Assembly: GCF_003797765.1 (NCBI RefSeq) | Contig: NZ_RKMB01000001.1 | Span: forward strand, 1 to 64,000 | DNA: 64,000 nucleotides | Origin: Ramlibacter sp. WS9 | GTDB lineage: Bacteria > Pseudomonadota > Gammaproteobacteria > Burkholderiales > Burkholderiaceae_C | Reading direction: 5' to 3' | In this document: positions 19,017-30,162 of the stretch, piece after piece | Layout of the letters: each line of letters starts with the position of its first letter | How positions within the stretch are numbered: position 1 is the first letter of the stretch | Position numbers and translations under genes: made by a program | The notes under the pieces: model-generated | Told to the model about the DNA's origin: nothing | The model's input: only the letters and a program-made list of their open reading frames with translations | Database searches by the model: none

Positions 19017-19100
19017 ATGTCCATCCACCGCACCAATGTTGCAGGTCTCAGGGGCCAGGGAGCCTGGCCCTGGCGGAAGCCGCAATTCGTGCGTTCCTGA
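19017..19100 (+). CDS. trpL: trp operon leader peptide
   Basis: A 27-residue peptide, MSIHRTNVAGLRGQGAWPWR plus KPQFVRS, with two Trp codons in the context A-W-P-W (19065-19067 and 19071-19073). It ends 97 bases before the trpE start. Paired Trp codons in a short frame ahead of trpE are the hallmark of ribosome-mediated attenuation: when charged tRNA-Trp is short the ribosome stalls here. The Trp codons sit inside the 3' arm, and just beyond, of a perfect hairpin (19052-19070). Confidence 0.8.
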   Translation: MSIHRTNVAGLRGQGAWPWRKPQFVRS

Positions 19101-19120
19101 TTGCACGGGGCAGCCCGTGC
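19052..19120 (+). promoter_or_regulatory. trp attenuator region with alternative hairpins
   Basis: The first hairpin has arms GGGCCAGG (19052-19059) and CCTGGCCC (19063-19070) with a 3-base loop and covers the first Trp codon. A second hairpin has arms GCACGGG (19103-19109) and CCCGTGC (19114-19120) just after the leader stop. The second is not followed by a T run, so it is not a classic intrinsic terminator; a further CGCGGC/GCCGCG stem lies near 19160-19176. The pairing order 1:2, 2:3, 3:4 has not been computed. Confidence 0.6.
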
Positions 19121-19197
19121 CCCCGCGCCTCACTCTCGAGGCACCGTCTTGAAATCTGAACGCGGCTCATCGCCGCGGAGCTTGTGGAGGCTCACCC

Positions 19198-20697
19198 TTG
19201 ATCACCGAACTCGAATTCAAAAGCCTGGGCGTTGCGGGCTATAACCGCATCCCCCTGATCGCCGAGGCGTTCGCCGACCTCGAAACCCCGCTGTCGCTGT
19301 ACCTCAAGCTGGCCCATGCGCGGGACGGCGGCAAGCACAGCTTCCTGCTGGAGTCCGTCGTCGGCGGCGAGCGCTTCGGGCGCTACAGCTTCATCGGCCT
19401 GCCGGCGCGCACGTTGCTGCGCTCCAGCGGCTTTGGCGCCGACGCCATGACCGAGGTCGTCACCGACGGCAAGGTCGTGGAGACCGCGCGCGGAAATCCG
19501 CTGGACTTCATCGAGGCCTACCAGAAGCGTTTCAAGGTGGCGCTGCGTCCGGGCCTGCCGCGCTTTTGCGGTGGCCTGGCCGGCTACTTCGGCTACGACA
19601 CGGTGCGCCACATCGAGAAGAAGCTCGAAAAGAGCTGCCCGCCCGACACGCTGCACTGCCCCGACATCCTGCTGCTGCAATGCGAAGAGCTTGCGGTGAT
19701 CGACAATCTGTCGGGCAAGCTGTATCTGATCGTCTATGCCGACCCGGCGGCGCCCGAGGCTTACACCAACGGCAAGAAGCGCCTGCGTGAACTTCGCGAG
19801 CAGCTCAAATACTCGGTGAGCGCGCCCGTCATCAAGCAGACCCAGGGCTATCCGGCCGAGCGCGACTTCTCGAAGGCCGACTACCTGAAGGCCGTGGATC
19901 ACGCGAAGGAGTTGATCGCTGCCGGCGACTTCATGCAGGTGCAGGTGGGCCAGCGCATCAAGAAGCGCTACACCGAGTCGCCGCTGTCGCTCTACCGCGC
20001 GCTGCGTTCATTGAACCCCAGCCCTTACATGTACTACTACCACTTCGGGGATTTCCACGTGGTGGGCGCCTCGCCGGAAATCCTGGTGCGGCAGGAGCAG
20101 ATGCCGGAAGGCCAGAAGGTCACGATCCGGCCGCTGGCCGGCACGCGCCCGCGCGCGGCCAACGTGGAACAGGACAAGGCCGTCGAGCAGGAACTGATCA
20201 ACGACCCGAAGGAGCGCGCCGAGCACGTGATGCTGATTGACCTGGCGCGCAACGACATCGGCCGCATCGCCAAGACCGGCACCGTGAAGGTGACCGAGGC
20301 TTTTGCGGTGGAGCGCTACAGCCATGTGATGCACATCGTGAGCAACGTGGAAGGCATCCTGAACGACGGCATGACGAGCATCGACGTGTTGAAGGCGACC
20401 TTCCCGGCGGGCACGCTGACCGGCGCGCCCAAAGTGCATGCGATGGAACTGATCGACCAGTTGGAGCCCACCAAACGCGGCCTGTACGGCGGTGCCTGCG
20501 GGTACCTGAGTTATGCCGGCGACATGGACGTCGCGATCGCGATCCGCACCGGCATCATCAAGGACCAGATGCTGTATGTGCAGGCCGCGGCCGGCGTCGT
20601 CGCCGACTCCGTGCCCGAGCTGGAGTGGAGAGAGACCGAGGCGAAGGCCCGCGCCTTGCTGCGCGCATCGGAGCTGGTCGAGGAGGGATTGGAATGA
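19198..20697 (+). CDS. trpE: Anthranilate synthase component I
   Basis: Chorismate-using subunit (499 residues) of anthranilate synthase, first committed step of tryptophan synthesis. Landmarks are the feedback-site-like [16 protein letters not shown] near residue 50, [15 protein letters not shown], and the catalytic half with [32 protein letters not shown], and [16 protein letters not shown]. It starts at TTG 19198 behind GTGGAGG. Its stop overlaps the chorismate mutase start (ATGA). Expression is expected to be controlled by the leader peptide upstream. Confidence 0.96.
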   Translation: MITELEFKSLGVAGYNRIPLIAEAFADLETPLSLYLKLAHARDGGKHSFLLESVVGGERFGRYSFIGLPARTLLRSSGFGADAMTEVVTDGKVVETARGNPLDFIEAYQKRFKVALRPGLPRFCGGLAGYFGYDTVRHIEKKLEKSCPPDTLHCPDILLLQCEELAVIDNLSGKLYLIVYADPAAPEAYTNGKKRLRELREQLKYSVSAPVIKQTQGYPAERDFSKADYLKAVDHAKELIAAGDFMQVQVGQRIKKRYTESPLSLYRALRSLNPSPYMYYYHFGDFHVVGASPEILVRQEQMPEGQKVTIRPLAGTRPRAANVEQDKAVEQELINDPKERAEHVMLIDLARNDIGRIAKTGTVKVTEAFAVERYSHVMHIVSNVEGILNDGMTSIDVLKATFPAGTLTGAPKVHAMELIDQLEPTKRGLYGGACGYLSYAGDMDVAIAIRTGIIKDQMLYVQAAAGVVADSVPELEWRETEAKARALLRASELVEEGLE

Positions 20698-21005
20698 AGA
20701 ACGTCCAACATTGCGAGACCATGGCCGACGTGCGCCGGCACATCGACGAGCTCGATACGCGCATCGTCGCCTTGCTGGCCGAGCGCAGCGGCTACGTGGC
20801 CCAGGCCGCGCGCATCAAGCAGGACGCCGCACACGTCTACGACCAGGCGCGCATCGACTTCATCGTCGACCGCGTGAAAGACATGGCGGCGAAGCAGGGC
20901 GCGCCCGAGGCGGTGATGGAGGCGACCTATCGCGCCATGATCGACGCCTTCATCGCCTTCGAGCGCCAGGAATTCGCGCGGCTGCGCGAAGGAGCGCAGG
21001 CATGA
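20694..21005 (+). CDS. Chorismate mutase, AroQ class
   Basis: A 103-residue all-helical chorismate mutase converting chorismate to prephenate, the branch toward Phe and Tyr. Typical residues are the [20 protein letters not shown] helix, the AARIK active-site Arg/Lys region, and [13 protein letters not shown] followed by [14 protein letters not shown]. It is placed between trpE and trpG with ATGA overlaps on both sides, so the branch-point competitor is made in step with anthranilate synthase. No regulatory domain or signal peptide is present. It could instead act on isochorismate as a pyruvate lyase; the trp context favours mutase. Confidence 0.85.
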   Translation: MKNVQHCETMADVRRHIDELDTRIVALLAERSGYVAQAARIKQDAAHVYDQARIDFIVDRVKDMAAKQGAPEAVMEATYRAMIDAFIAFERQEFARLREGAQA

Positions 21006-21574
21006 AGCTGCTCATGATCGACAACTACGACAGCTTCACCTACAACCTGGTGCAGTACTTCGGCGAACTGGGTGCCCAGGTGGAAGTGCATCGCAACGAC
21101 GAGATCACGGTGGCGGGAGTCGCCGAGCGCGCTCCTGATTTGCTGGTGGTGTCACCGGGGCCCTGCTCGCCCGCCGAGGCGGGCATCTCGGTCGAAGCCA
21201 TCCGCCATTTCGCGGGCAAGCTGCCGATCCTGGGCGTATGCCTGGGGCACCAGGCCATTGGCGCGGCATTCGGCGGCAAGATCATCCGTGCCCAGCAGCT
21301 GATGCACGGCAAGACCAGCGTGATCACCACGACGCAGGAAGGCGTGTTCGCCGGGCTGCCCGAGCAGTTCACGGTGAACCGCTACCACTCGCTGGCGATC
21401 GAGAAGTCGTCCTGCCCCGCTGAACTGGCAACGACCGCGTGGACCGATGACGGCGAGATCATGGGCGTACGCCACAAGGAGCTCGCCATCGAAGGCGTGC
21501 AGTTCCACCCGGAATCCATCCTCACCGAGCACGGGCACGCCATGCTGAGGAACTTCCTGGAGCAGAGGCGATGA
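21002..21574 (+). CDS. trpG: Anthranilate synthase component II (glutamine amidotransferase)
   Basis: A 190-residue class I glutamine amidotransferase that supplies ammonia to TrpE. The start [24 protein letters not shown] sequence, the oxyanion loop [13 protein letters not shown], catalytic Cys in [11 protein letters not shown], and the His/Glu pair in [13 protein letters not shown] are all present. It overlaps chorismate mutase upstream and threonine aldolase downstream by four bases each. In Burkholderiales the same subunit may also serve p-aminobenzoate synthesis. Confidence 0.95.
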   Translation: MKLLMIDNYDSFTYNLVQYFGELGAQVEVHRNDEITVAGVAERAPDLLVVSPGPCSPAEAGISVEAIRHFAGKLPILGVCLGHQAIGAAFGGKIIRAQQLMHGKTSVITTTQEGVFAGLPEQFTVNRYHSLAIEKSSCPAELATTAWTDDGEIMGVRHKELAIEGVQFHPESILTEHGHAMLRNFLEQRR

Positions 21575-22617
21575 GCGGCCCGGTTGATCTGCGCAGCGAT
21601 ACCGTCACCCAGCCGACCGAAGGCATGCGCGCCGCGATGGTCGCAGCGCCGCTGGGCGACGACGTATTCGGCGACGACCCGAGCGTAAACGCGCTGCAGG
21701 AAAAGATCGCCTCGATGCTGGGCTTCGAGGCCGCGCTGTTCGTGCCGACGGGAACGCAGAGCAACCTGTGCGGCATTCTGTCGCACTGCCAGCGCGGCGA
21801 TGAATACATCGTCGGCCAGATGCAGCACAGCTATCGATGGGAAGGCGGCGGCGCGGCGGTGTTCGGCAGTGTGCAGCCGCAGCCGCTGGATCACCAGCCC
21901 GACGGCACACTGGCGCTGGCGGACATCGAAGCGGCGATCAAGCCGGACGATCCGCACTTTGCCCGTTCGCGCCTGCTGGCGCTGGAGAACACGCTGGGCG
22001 GCAAGCTGCTGCCGTTCGCCTACGTCGAACAGGCGACCGCAATGGCCAAGGACAAGGGTCTGGCTCGTCACCTCGATGGCGCGCGCTTGTTCAACGCCGC
22101 GGTGGCACAAGCCGCCGCAACCGGCGGGAATGCGCGGACCGAGGCCCGGCGCATCGCGCAGTGCTTCGACAGCGTTTCGGTGTGCTTCAGCAAAGGGCTG
22201 GGCGCGCCGGTGGGTTCGACACTGTGCGGCTCGCGCGAATTCATCGCACGGGCTCGGCGGGTGCGCAAGATGGCCGGTGGGGCCATGCGCCAGGCCGGCG
22301 TGCTGGCCGCGGCTGCGTCATATGCGCTTGACCATCACATCGATCGCCTTGCCGACGACCATGCGCTGGCGCGCCGGCTGGCGCAAGGGTTGGCCGGAAT
22401 AGACGGCCTGCAGGTCGAAGCGCCCCAGACCAATATCCTGTTCGTGGATTTGAAGGGTGCGGCGCGAGACCGGTCCGCTGCATTCCTTAAGCACTTGGCG
22501 GAGCAGGGCGTGCGGTCGACGGGTTTGTATCGGCTGCGGTTCGTGACGCACCTCGACGTAGACGCAGCGGGCGTCGACCGCGCAGTCGCGGCGATCCGCG
22601 GGTTCTTCGGGAGCTGA
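21571..22617 (+). CDS. ltaE: Low-specificity L-threonine aldolase
   Basis: PLP-dependent fold-type I enzyme of 348 residues that cleaves L-threonine or L-allo-threonine to glycine and acetaldehyde. Family features are [15 protein letters not shown] at the start, [10 protein letters not shown] phosphate-binding region, [15 protein letters not shown], and the PLP-lysine in [14 protein letters not shown]. It overlaps the trpG stop (ATGA) and so belongs to the trp transcript here, although it has no direct role in tryptophan synthesis; it could provide glycine or affect serine supply needed by tryptophan synthase. Confidence 0.93.
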   Translation: MSGPVDLRSDTVTQPTEGMRAAMVAAPLGDDVFGDDPSVNALQEKIASMLGFEAALFVPTGTQSNLCGILSHCQRGDEYIVGQMQHSYRWEGGGAAVFGSVQPQPLDHQPDGTLALADIEAAIKPDDPHFARSRLLALENTLGGKLLPFAYVEQATAMAKDKGLARHLDGARLFNAAVAQAAATGGNARTEARRIAQCFDSVSVCFSKGLGAPVGSTLCGSREFIARARRVRKMAGGAMRQAGVLAAAASYALDHHIDRLADDHALARRLAQGLAGIDGLQVEAPQTNILFVDLKGAARDRSAAFLKHLAEQGVRSTGLYRLRFVTHLDVDAAGVDRAVAAIRGFFGS

Positions 22618-22621
22618 TGCG

Positions 22622-23275
22622 ATGCCCGATACCCAGCATCTGCTCCTGTTCATCGCCGCGGGTTGGCTGCTCAATCTCACGCCGGGCCCGGACGTGCTCT
22701 ATATCGTCACCAACTCGCTGCGTTCCGGCGCCAAGTCGGGCATCGTCGCGGGCCTGGGCATCACGGCGGGCTGCTTCGTCCACATCTTCGCGGCAGCGCT
22801 GGGGGTCGGTGCGTTGCTTGCGACCTCGGCCGTGGCGTTCACCGTGCTCAAGTACCTGGGCGCGGCCTACCTGTTGTGGGTGGGGTTCAAGATCCTGCTC
22901 GCGAAGGCGCCGCAAACTGAGCCCGACCTGATGGCCGTGGCCGCCGAGGGCGCGCCGCGGGATTTGAAGTCGGTGTTCTTCGGCGGCTTCCTCACGAACG
23001 TGCTCAACCCCAAGGTCGCCATCTTCTTCCTGGCGTTCGTGCCGCAATTCATTGCGCCCGATGCCGGCAACAAGGCGCTGGCCTTCGTGCTGCTGGGTGT
23101 GATCTTCAACCTCAACGCGATCCCGGTGAATTCGGGCTGGGCCCTGGCCGCTGCCTGGCTGGCGCGGCGCGATGCGGTCCAGCGCGGTATGCATTGGCTG
23201 GATCGCGCAGCAGCCGCCATGTTCATCGGGTTCGGCCTCAAACTGGCCCTGTCCGACAATCCCACTGCCCCATAA
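22622..23275 (+). CDS. LysE/RhtB-family amino acid exporter
   Basis: A 217-residue inner-membrane protein with about six helices and the LysE-family signature [18 protein letters not shown] near residue 15, followed by [35 protein letters not shown], and [20 protein letters not shown]. These proteins export amino acids such as lysine, threonine or homoserine. It starts 5 bases past the threonine aldolase stop and lies just before trpD, so an aldolase-exporter pair is embedded within the trp operon. The substrate is not determined by sequence; threonine is a guess from its neighbour. Confidence 0.9.
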   Translation: MPDTQHLLLFIAAGWLLNLTPGPDVLYIVTNSLRSGAKSGIVAGLGITAGCFVHIFAAALGVGALLATSAVAFTVLKYLGAAYLLWVGFKILLAKAPQTEPDLMAVAAEGAPRDLKSVFFGGFLTNVLNPKVAIFFLAFVPQFIAPDAGNKALAFVLLGVIFNLNAIPVNSGWALAAAWLARRDAVQRGMHWLDRAAAAMFIGFGLKLALSDNPTAP

Positions 23276-23286
23276 GAGGAGGCCAT

Positions 23287-24318
23287 ATGCCCATCACCCC
23301 GCAAGAAGCGCTGCAGCGCACCATCGAACACCGCGAAATCTTCCACGACGAAATGCTGAGTGTCGTCCGCATGATCATGAGCGGCGAGCTGTCGCCGGTG
23401 ATGATGGCGGCGCTGATCACCGGCCTGCGCGTCAAGAAGGAAACCATTGGCGAGATCACGGCCGCGGCGCAGGTGATGCGCGAGTTCTCGACCAAGGTGA
23501 ATGTCGCCGACAAGACGCACCTGGTCGACATCGTGGGAACGGGCGGCGACAGTTCGCACACGTTCAACATCTCCACTTGCTCCATGTTCGTCGCTGCCGC
23601 GGCGGGCGCCAAGGTCAGCAAGCACGGCGGGCGCAGCGTCTCCAGCAAGAGCGGCAGCGCCGACGTGATGGAAAGCCTGGGGCTGAACATCAACCTGTCG
23701 CCCGAGGCCATTGCCAAGTGCATCGAGCAAGTGGGCATCGGCTTCATGTTCGCGCCCAACCACCACCCGGCGATGAAGAATGTCGCGCCGATCCGCAAGG
23801 AACTGGGCGTGCGCACGATCTTCAACATCCTGGGCCCGCTCACCAACCCGGCCAGCGCGCCCAACATCCTGATGGGCGTGTTCCACGCCGATCTGGTCGG
23901 CATCCAGGTGCGCGCGCTGCAGCGGCTGGGCGCCGAGCACGCGCTGGTGGTCTATGGGCGTGACGGCATGGACGAAGTCAGCTTGGGCGCGGCCACCCTG
24001 GTTGGCGAGCTCAAGAACGGCGAAATCTCCGAATACGAAATCCACCCAGAGGACTTCGGCTTGGCGATGGCCAGCAACCGCACGCTCAAGGTCGAAACGC
24101 CAGAGCAGTCGCGGCAGATGCTGATGAGCGTGCTGGACAACCAGCCGGGTGCGGCGCGGGAGATCGTGATCCTCAACGCCGGCGCGGCACTGTATGCGGC
24201 CAACGTGGCGGACTCGATCAAGGCCGGCATCGACAAGGCTCGCGCGGCGATCGAAAGCGGCGCGGCCAAGGCCCGGCTGGAACAGCTGGTGGCGTTGTCG
24301 AAAACCCTGGCGGCTTGA
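23287..24318 (+). CDS. trpD: Anthranilate phosphoribosyltransferase
   Basis: Transfers phosphoribosyl from PRPP to anthranilate; 343 residues. Visible are the PRPP-binding [19 protein letters not shown] segment, [21 protein letters not shown], the anthranilate-site [21 protein letters not shown], and [12 protein letters not shown] 23287 follows AGAGGAGGC. The stop is two bases before the trpC ATG. The gene is separated from trpG by ltaE and the exporter but remains in the same direction. Confidence 0.96.
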   Translation: MPITPQEALQRTIEHREIFHDEMLSVVRMIMSGELSPVMMAALITGLRVKKETIGEITAAAQVMREFSTKVNVADKTHLVDIVGTGGDSSHTFNISTCSMFVAAAAGAKVSKHGGRSVSSKSGSADVMESLGLNINLSPEAIAKCIEQVGIGFMFAPNHHPAMKNVAPIRKELGVRTIFNILGPLTNPASAPNILMGVFHADLVGIQVRALQRLGAEHALVVYGRDGMDEVSLGAATLVGELKNGEISEYEIHPEDFGLAMASNRTLKVETPEQSRQMLMSVLDNQPGAAREIVILNAGAALYAANVADSIKAGIDKARAAIESGAAKARLEQLVALSKTLAA

Positions 24319-24320
24319 AC

Positions 24321-25124
24321 ATGTCCGATATCCTCGACCAGATCATTGCCGTCAAGCGCGAAGAGATCGCGGCGGCCCAGCGCAAGACTTCCCTGGCCGC
24401 GATGCGGACCGATGCAGAAAGCCGCGTGTTGACCCGCGACTTCGAAGGCGCGCTGCGCCGCAAGATCGCCGCCGGCCAGAGCGCGGTGATCGCCGAGATT
24501 AAGAAGGCCAGCCCCAGCAAGGGCGTGCTGCGCGCCGACTTCATCCCGGCGGACATCGCGCAAAGCTACGCCGAAGGCGACGGCAAGACCAGCGCGGCCT
24601 GCCTGTCGGTGCTGACCGACCGGCAGTTCTTCCAGGGCCAGCCCGACTACTTGAAACAAGCCCGTGCCTCGTGCGGCCTGCCGGTGCTGCGCAAGGACTT
24701 CATGGTGGATCCGTACCAGATCTACGAGTCGCGCGCGATGGGCGCGGACTGCGTGCTGCTGATCGCTGCGTGCCTGGACGACGCGCGAATGGCCGAGCTG
24801 GAAGCGATCGCGCGCAGTCTGGACATGGCCGTGCTGGTCGAAGTGCACGACCGCGCCGAACTGGAGCGCGCGCTCAAGCTCAAGACGCCGCTGGTGGGCA
24901 TCAACAATCGCAACCTGCGCAGTTTCGAGGTGTCGCTGGACGCCACGCTGGGCATGCTCAAGGATGTGCCCGCCGATCGGCTGGTGGTGACCGAGTCCGG
25001 CATCGCGACTGCCGCGGATGTGAAGAAGATGCGCGATGCCGGCGTTCATGCCTTCCTGGTTGGCGAAGCCTTCATGCGGGCGGACGACCCGGGGTCGGCC
25101 CTGGCGGCGCTGTTCGGCGGTTGA
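24321..25124 (+). CDS. trpC: Indole-3-glycerol phosphate synthase
   Basis: TIM-barrel enzyme (267 residues) that closes the indole ring. Motifs: [20 protein letters not shown] with the catalytic Lys and substrate-binding residues, [45 protein letters not shown], and [13 protein letters not shown] use ATG 24321; a TTG six bases earlier overlaps the trpD stop. trpF, trpB and trpA are not in the window, so the pathway is split, as is usual in Burkholderiales. Confidence 0.96.
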   Translation: MSDILDQIIAVKREEIAAAQRKTSLAAMRTDAESRVLTRDFEGALRRKIAAGQSAVIAEIKKASPSKGVLRADFIPADIAQSYAEGDGKTSAACLSVLTDRQFFQGQPDYLKQARASCGLPVLRKDFMVDPYQIYESRAMGADCVLLIAACLDDARMAELEAIARSLDMAVLVEVHDRAELERALKLKTPLVGINNRNLRSFEVSLDATLGMLKDVPADRLVVTESGIATAADVKKMRDAGVHAFLVGEAFMRADDPGSALAALFGG

Positions 25125-25137
25125 GCGAGCGTTTTTG

Positions 25138-25905
25138 ATGAAACAGCCGCGCAACCCGGCGGCCCAGGCTGAGCTGGGCCTGGAGCCGGCCGAGTCGGGG
25201 CGTCTGCTCAGCTGGGACCCCGAGCATTGGCCTTTGGCGCCCGGCTGGAAACCGGTGGTTGACGCGTTCCTGGCCAGTGCCGCCGGCGAACGTCTGGGCG
25301 CGTTCGTCGAGGAGCGCCTTGCTGCCGGTGCGACGATCTATCCGCCCCGGCCGTTTCGCGCGCTGGAGCTCACACCGCTGCACAGCGTGCGCGCGGTGAT
25401 CCTGGGGCAAGACCCCTACCATGGCCCGGGCCAAGCTGAGGGTTTGGCGTTTTCTGTGCGTCCGGGTGTCAAGCTGCCGCCGTCGCTGCGCAACATCTTC
25501 AAGGAGCTGCACTGCGGTCCGCAGGAGCCGTCGCCGATGCACGGTTCGTTGGTCGAGTGGGCTCAACGCGGCATTCTGCTGCTCAACACCAGCCTCACCG
25601 TCGAGGACGGAGCGCCGGGCAGCCACGCCAAAAAGGGTTGGGAGGTGCTGACCGACGCCCTCTTGGCGGAGGTGGCGGCAAAGGCCTCGCCGTGCGTCTA
25701 TATGCTGTGGGGCGCCCACGCGCAGGCCAAGGCAGGCCTCATCGAGGAGGCCGCGCGCTTGCACGGCCGCGAGGCGCTGGTGCTGCAATCCAACCACCCG
25801 TCGCCCCTGTCCGCCCGCCGGCCACCGGTGCCCTTCCTTGGTTGCGGCCACTTCGCCGCCGCCCGGGAGTGGCTGGCCGCTCGGGGCCATCCCGGGGTGT
25901 TCTAG
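25138..25905 (+). CDS. ung: Uracil-DNA glycosylase, family 1
   Basis: Removes uracil from DNA at the start of base-excision repair; 255 residues. The catalytic motif A is ILGQDPYHGPGQAEGLAFSV with the Asp and Tyr, the Asn-bearing strand is ILLLNTSLTVEDG, and the DNA-intercalating loop is SNHPSPLSA. It starts 13 bases after trpC and probably shares its transcript. The N-terminal 25 residues (KQPRNPAAQAELGLEPAE) are an unusual but common extension in this group. Confidence 0.95.
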   Translation: MKQPRNPAAQAELGLEPAESGRLLSWDPEHWPLAPGWKPVVDAFLASAAGERLGAFVEERLAAGATIYPPRPFRALELTPLHSVRAVILGQDPYHGPGQAEGLAFSVRPGVKLPPSLRNIFKELHCGPQEPSPMHGSLVEWAQRGILLLNTSLTVEDGAPGSHAKKGWEVLTDALLAEVAAKASPCVYMLWGAHAQAKAGLIEEAARLHGREALVLQSNHPSPLSARRPPVPFLGCGHFAAAREWLAARGHPGVF

Positions 25906-25999
25906 GGCTTCCGGGATCGTTGGAAACGCATTTGCCGGGCGCGCGGGAGCAGAAGTGGAGAACAGGGCGGGCAAACCGTGCTATATTTCGAGGTTCGCC

Positions 26000-26085
26000 G
26001 GAGGGGTGCCCGAGTGGCTAAAGGGGGCAGACTGTAAATCTGTTGGCTTACGCCTACGCTGGTTCGAATCCAGCCTCCTCCACCA
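26000..26085 (+). tRNA. tRNA-Tyr (GTA)
   Basis: An 86-nt class II tRNA with an extended variable arm, anticodon GTA in ACTGTAAATC, a 7-bp acceptor stem GGAGGGG/CTCCTCC with one G-T pair, T-loop TTCGAATC, and encoded CCA. It is first of three tRNAs before tuf, a conserved betaproteobacterial order. Confidence 0.97.
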
Positions 26086-26189
26086 ATCTTTTCGAAGGTT
26101 GGCAAAACGAAATGACGATGCGGTTTGTGTAGAGCTTAAGGAAGCCTGCAAGGGTTGAATGAAGTCGAGTCCAGGACGTCGAACCCCAG

Positions 26190-26263
26190 GCGGGAGTAGT
26201 TCAATGGTAGAACCCTAGCCTTCCAAGCTAATGACGCGGGTTCGATTCCCGTCTCCCGCTCCA
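26190..26263 (+). tRNA. tRNA-Gly (TCC)
   Basis: A 74-nt tRNA, acceptor stem GCGGGAG/CTCCCGC, anticodon TCC in CTTCCAAG, T-loop TTCGATT and encoded CCA. It lies 104 bases after tRNA-Tyr, probably on one precursor transcript. Confidence 0.97.
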
Positions 26264-26322
26264 CAGACTGCGGCGGTTGTTGGTTAAGCGTACGAATAGT
26301 GCGAGTGCGGCGAAGAGATTTC

Positions 26323-26397
<75 letters not shown>

Positions 26398-26474
26398 TGG
26401 TCAGGGTGCACGTTTGGAATGCTGCACCAGGTTTTTTTGATTGATGAGTTAGTTTCTTTTTTCGGAGTCGAAAA

Positions 26475-27665
<1,191 letters not shown>

Positions 27666-27676
27666 AAATCAGAAGG

Positions 27677-27703
27677 ACGGCCCTGCGGAAGCAGGGACGT
27701 TTT
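27677..27703 (+). terminator. Hairpin after tuf
   Basis: Arms CCCTGC (27681-27686) and GCAGGG (27691-27696) with a GGAA tetraloop are extended by an outer ACG/CGT pair around one mismatch and are followed by TTTTG. It lies between tuf and tRNA-Trp and may be a partial terminator or a processing site. Confidence 0.55.
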
Positions 27704-27725
27704 GTCTGGAGCGTAGCGGATACGT

Positions 27726-27801
27726 AGGGGTATAGCTCAATTGGCAGAGCGTCGGTCTCCAAAACCGAAGGTTGTAGGTTCGATTCCTACTGCCCCTGCC
27801 A
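27726..27801 (+). tRNA. tRNA-Trp (CCA)
   Basis: A 76-nt tRNA with anticodon CCA in CTCCAAAA, acceptor stem AGGGGTA/TGCCCCT (one T-G pair), T-loop TTCGATT and encoded CCA. It is in the conserved tuf to secE gap. Confidence 0.97.
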
Positions 27802-27821
27802 CCTGAGAGTGGCACCTAAAC

Positions 27822-27846
27822 AAGCCCGTCACGCCGTGACGGGCTT
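27822..27846 (+). terminator. Hairpin between tRNA-Trp and secE
   Basis: A perfect 11-bp stem AAGCCCGTCAC/GTGACGGGCTT with a GCC loop. The sequence after it (AGTGTCTT) has few T residues, so it is either a weak terminator for the tRNA transcript or an RNase processing site ahead of secE. Confidence 0.5.
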
Positions 27847-27893
27847 AGTGTCTTCAAGGCACGCATTGATTCGAAGCAGGAATAAAGCCGCAA

Positions 27894-28277
27894 ATGGCCA
27901 CTTCTCAAGTTGAAACCGTCACGACCGGCGCCGACAAGGCAAAGCTGGGCGCTGCCGTCGCCTTGGTGATCGCGGCGCTGGCCGGCTTCTACCTGCTGGC
28001 CAAGCAGGGCCAAGTCGCGCAATGGGGTGCGCTCATCGTCGGGTTGGTCGCCGCATTCGTGGTGTTCGTGAACTCCGAGACCGGCAAGGAATTCGTGGCC
28101 TTCGGCCGCGACTCCTGGAAGGAAGTCAAGAAGGTCGTCTGGCCGAGCCGCAAGGAGTCGATCCAGATGACGCTTTACGTCATCGCCTTCTGCGCCATCA
28201 TGGCCATCTTCCTGTGGCTGACCGACAAGACCCTCGAGTGGGTGTTCTATGACCTGATCCTGGGGTGGAAGAAGTAA
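27894..28277 (+). CDS. secE: Preprotein translocase subunit SecE
   Basis: Small essential inner-membrane subunit of the SecYEG channel, 127 residues with three helices as in proteobacterial forms. The conserved amphipathic region is [20 protein letters not shown], followed by the last membrane helix. It overlaps nusG by one base (TAATG), showing coupled translation. Order secE-nusG-rplKAJL-rpoBC is standard. Confidence 0.96.
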   Translation: MATSQVETVTTGADKAKLGAAVALVIAALAGFYLLAKQGQVAQWGALIVGLVAAFVVFVNSETGKEFVAFGRDSWKEVKKVVWPSRKESIQMTLYVIAFCAIMAIFLWLTDKTLEWVFYDLILGWKK

Positions 28278-28882
28278 TGAGCGATATCACCGACACCGCA
28301 GCCGACGCGTCCGCCGAGCAGCCAGCCGTCCCGGCCAAGCCCGTGCATCCGGACATGCACTGGTATGTCGTGCACGCTTACTCGGGCATGGAAAAGGCCG
28401 TCGAGCGCAACATCCGTGAGCGCATCATGCGCGCCGGCATGCAGGATATGTTCGGCGAAATCCTGGTGCCCACGGAAGAAGTGGTCGAGATCAAGAATGG
28501 GCAGAAGAAGACGTCCGAGCGCCGCTTCTACCCCGGCTATGTGCTGGTGCAGATGATCATGAACGATGACACCTGGCACCTGGTGAAGCACACCAACAAG
28601 GTGACCGGCTTTGTCGGCGGCGCCAAGAACCGCCCGGCTCCGATTTCGCAAGACGAAGTCGCCAAGATCCTCGGCCAGATGGAAGAGGGCACCGAAAAGC
28701 CCCGCCACAAGGTCGAGTTCATCACCGGCGAGTACGTGCGCGTCAAGGACGGCCCGTTCACCGACTTCAACGGCACAGTCGAAGAAGTCAATTACGAAAA
28801 GAACAAGGTCCGCGTGTCGGTGACGATCTTTGGTCGCGCTACGCCCGTGGAACTGGAATTCAGCCAGGTCGAAAAGACCTGA
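28277..28882 (+). CDS. nusG: Transcription termination/antitermination factor NusG
   Basis: RNA-polymerase-binding factor that links transcription to translation and Rho; 201 residues from ATG 28277. The NGN domain starts [20 protein letters not shown], and the C-terminal KOW domain has [19 protein letters not shown]. An acidic/alanine-rich N-terminal tail of about 30 residues precedes the NGN domain, as in other Burkholderiales. A GTG at 28265 in the same frame is less likely because it lies inside secE. Confidence 0.97.
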   Translation: MSDITDTAADASAEQPAVPAKPVHPDMHWYVVHAYSGMEKAVERNIRERIMRAGMQDMFGEILVPTEEVVEIKNGQKKTSERRFYPGYVLVQMIMNDDTWHLVKHTNKVTGFVGGAKNRPAPISQDEVAKILGQMEEGTEKPRHKVEFITGEYVRVKDGPFTDFNGTVEEVNYEKNKVRVSVTIFGRATPVELEFSQVEKT

Positions 28883-29031
28883 GGCGGTGGGCACGAGTGC
28901 CCACCCTACGAATCTGATTAGGAATCTGCGCTAACCAGCTCGGCGCGGATTTTTGAAGGCAAAGAGCTGTTAACCCCCGGGGAGCCGAGGTCTTAGAGAC
29001 CAAGGCGTTTGCACCCGTAAGGAGTAAAACC
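28883..29031 (+). promoter_or_regulatory. Leader of rplKA, candidate L1 autoregulatory region
   Basis: This 149-base gap has a palindromic hairpin GGTGGGCAC-GA-GTGCCCACC (28886-28905) and a smaller stem GGTCT-TAG-AGACC (28989-29001) shortly before the ribosome site AAGGAG. In Escherichia coli L1 represses rplKA by binding the leader; whether either hairpin here is that site is inference. Confidence 0.4.
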
Positions 29032-29463
29032 ATGGCGAAGAAAATCGTCGGTTTTGTCAAATTGCAGGTTCCTGCAGGCAAAGCCAATCCGTCGCCGCCG
29101 ATCGGCCCGGCGCTGGGCCAACGCGGCCTGAACATCATGGAGTTCTGCAAGGCGTTCAACGCCCAGACCCAGGGCGTTGAGCCCGGTCTGCCGCTGCCGG
29201 TCGTGATCACGGCCTACGCGGACAAGAGCTTCACCTTCATCATCAAGACCCCGCCCGCGACGGTCCTGATCAAGAAGGCCGTCAAGCTGGACAAGGGTTC
29301 TGCGACCCCCCACAGCAACAAGGTCGGCAAGATCACCCGCGCACAGCTGGAAGAAATCGCCAAGACCAAGCTGAAGGACATGAACGCCGCGAGCGTGGAC
29401 GCCGCGATCCGCACCCTGGCCGGCTCCGCCCGTTCCATGGGCATCACGGTGGAGGGCCTCTAA
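29032..29463 (+). CDS. rplK: 50S ribosomal protein L11
   Basis: Ribosomal protein of the GTPase-associated centre, 143 residues. It has the L11 signatures [20 protein letters not shown] with the thiostrepton-site prolines, [15 protein letters not shown], and C-terminal rRNA-binding [16 protein letters not shown] lies 8 bases before the ATG. rplA starts 3 bases after the stop. Confidence 0.98.
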   Translation: MAKKIVGFVKLQVPAGKANPSPPIGPALGQRGLNIMEFCKAFNAQTQGVEPGLPLPVVITAYADKSFTFIIKTPPATVLIKKAVKLDKGSATPHSNKVGKITRAQLEEIAKTKLKDMNAASVDAAIRTLAGSARSMGITVEGL

Positions 29464-29466
29464 ATC

Positions 29467-30162
29467 ATGGCTAAGCTCACAAAGAAACAAAAAGCCCTGC
29501 AAGGCAAGGTCGACTCGACCAAGCTGTACGCTTTCGCCGAAGCCCTAGGCTTCGTGAAGGAAGCCGCGACCGCCAAGTTCGATGAGTCCATCGACGTGGC
29601 CGTCCAGCTGGGCATCGACCCGAAGAAGTCGGACCAAGTGGTTCGCGGCGCTGTCGTGCTGCCCAACGGCACCGGCAAGACCAAGCGCGTGGCCGTGTTC
29701 GCCCAAGGCGCCAAGGCTGAAGAAGCCAAGGCCGCCGGCGCCGACATCGTCGGCATGGACGACCTGGCTGCCCGCGTGAAGGCCGGCGACATGCCGTTCG
29801 ACGTGGTGATCGCCGCTCCGGATGCGATGCGCATCGTCGGTACGCTCGGCCAGATCCTCGGCCCACGCGGCCTGATGCCCAACCCGAAGGTCGGCACCGT
29901 GACGCCCGACGTGGCCACCGCGGTGAAGAACGCCAAGGCCGGCCAGGTCCAGTACCGCGCCGACAAGGCCGGCATCATCCACGCGACCATCGGCCGCCGC
30001 TCGTTCGACTCGGACAAGCTGCAAGGCAACCTGGTCGCGCTGATCGACGCGCTGAACAAGTCCAAGCCGGCTTCGAGCAAGGGTGTGTACCTGCGCAAGG
30101 TGGCGGTGTCGTCGACCATGGGCCTGGGTGTCCGCGTCGACACGCAAACCATCTCGGCGTAA
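29467..30162 (+). CDS. rplA: 50S ribosomal protein L1
   Basis: Stalk-forming 23S rRNA-binding protein, 231 residues. Landmarks are [55 protein letters not shown] and [16 protein letters not shown]1 also represses its own operon in known systems. Directly coupled to rplK. Confidence 0.98.
   Translation: MAKLTKKQKALQGKVDSTKLYAFAEALGFVKEAATAKFDESIDVAVQLGIDPKKSDQVVRGAVVLPNGTGKTKRVAVFAQGAKAEEAKAAGADIVGMDDLAARVKAGDMPFDVVIAAPDAMRIVGTLGQILGPRGLMPNPKVGTVTPDVATAVKNAKAGQVQYRADKAGIIHATIGRRSFDSDKLQGNLVALIDALNKSKPASSKGVYLRKVAVSSTMGLGVRVDTQTISA

Noticed and set aside
19103-19120. Classic intrinsic terminator in the trp leader
   Set aside because: The stem is good but is followed by CCCCGCGCC, not a T run, so I report it only as an attenuator hairpin of unclear mechanism.
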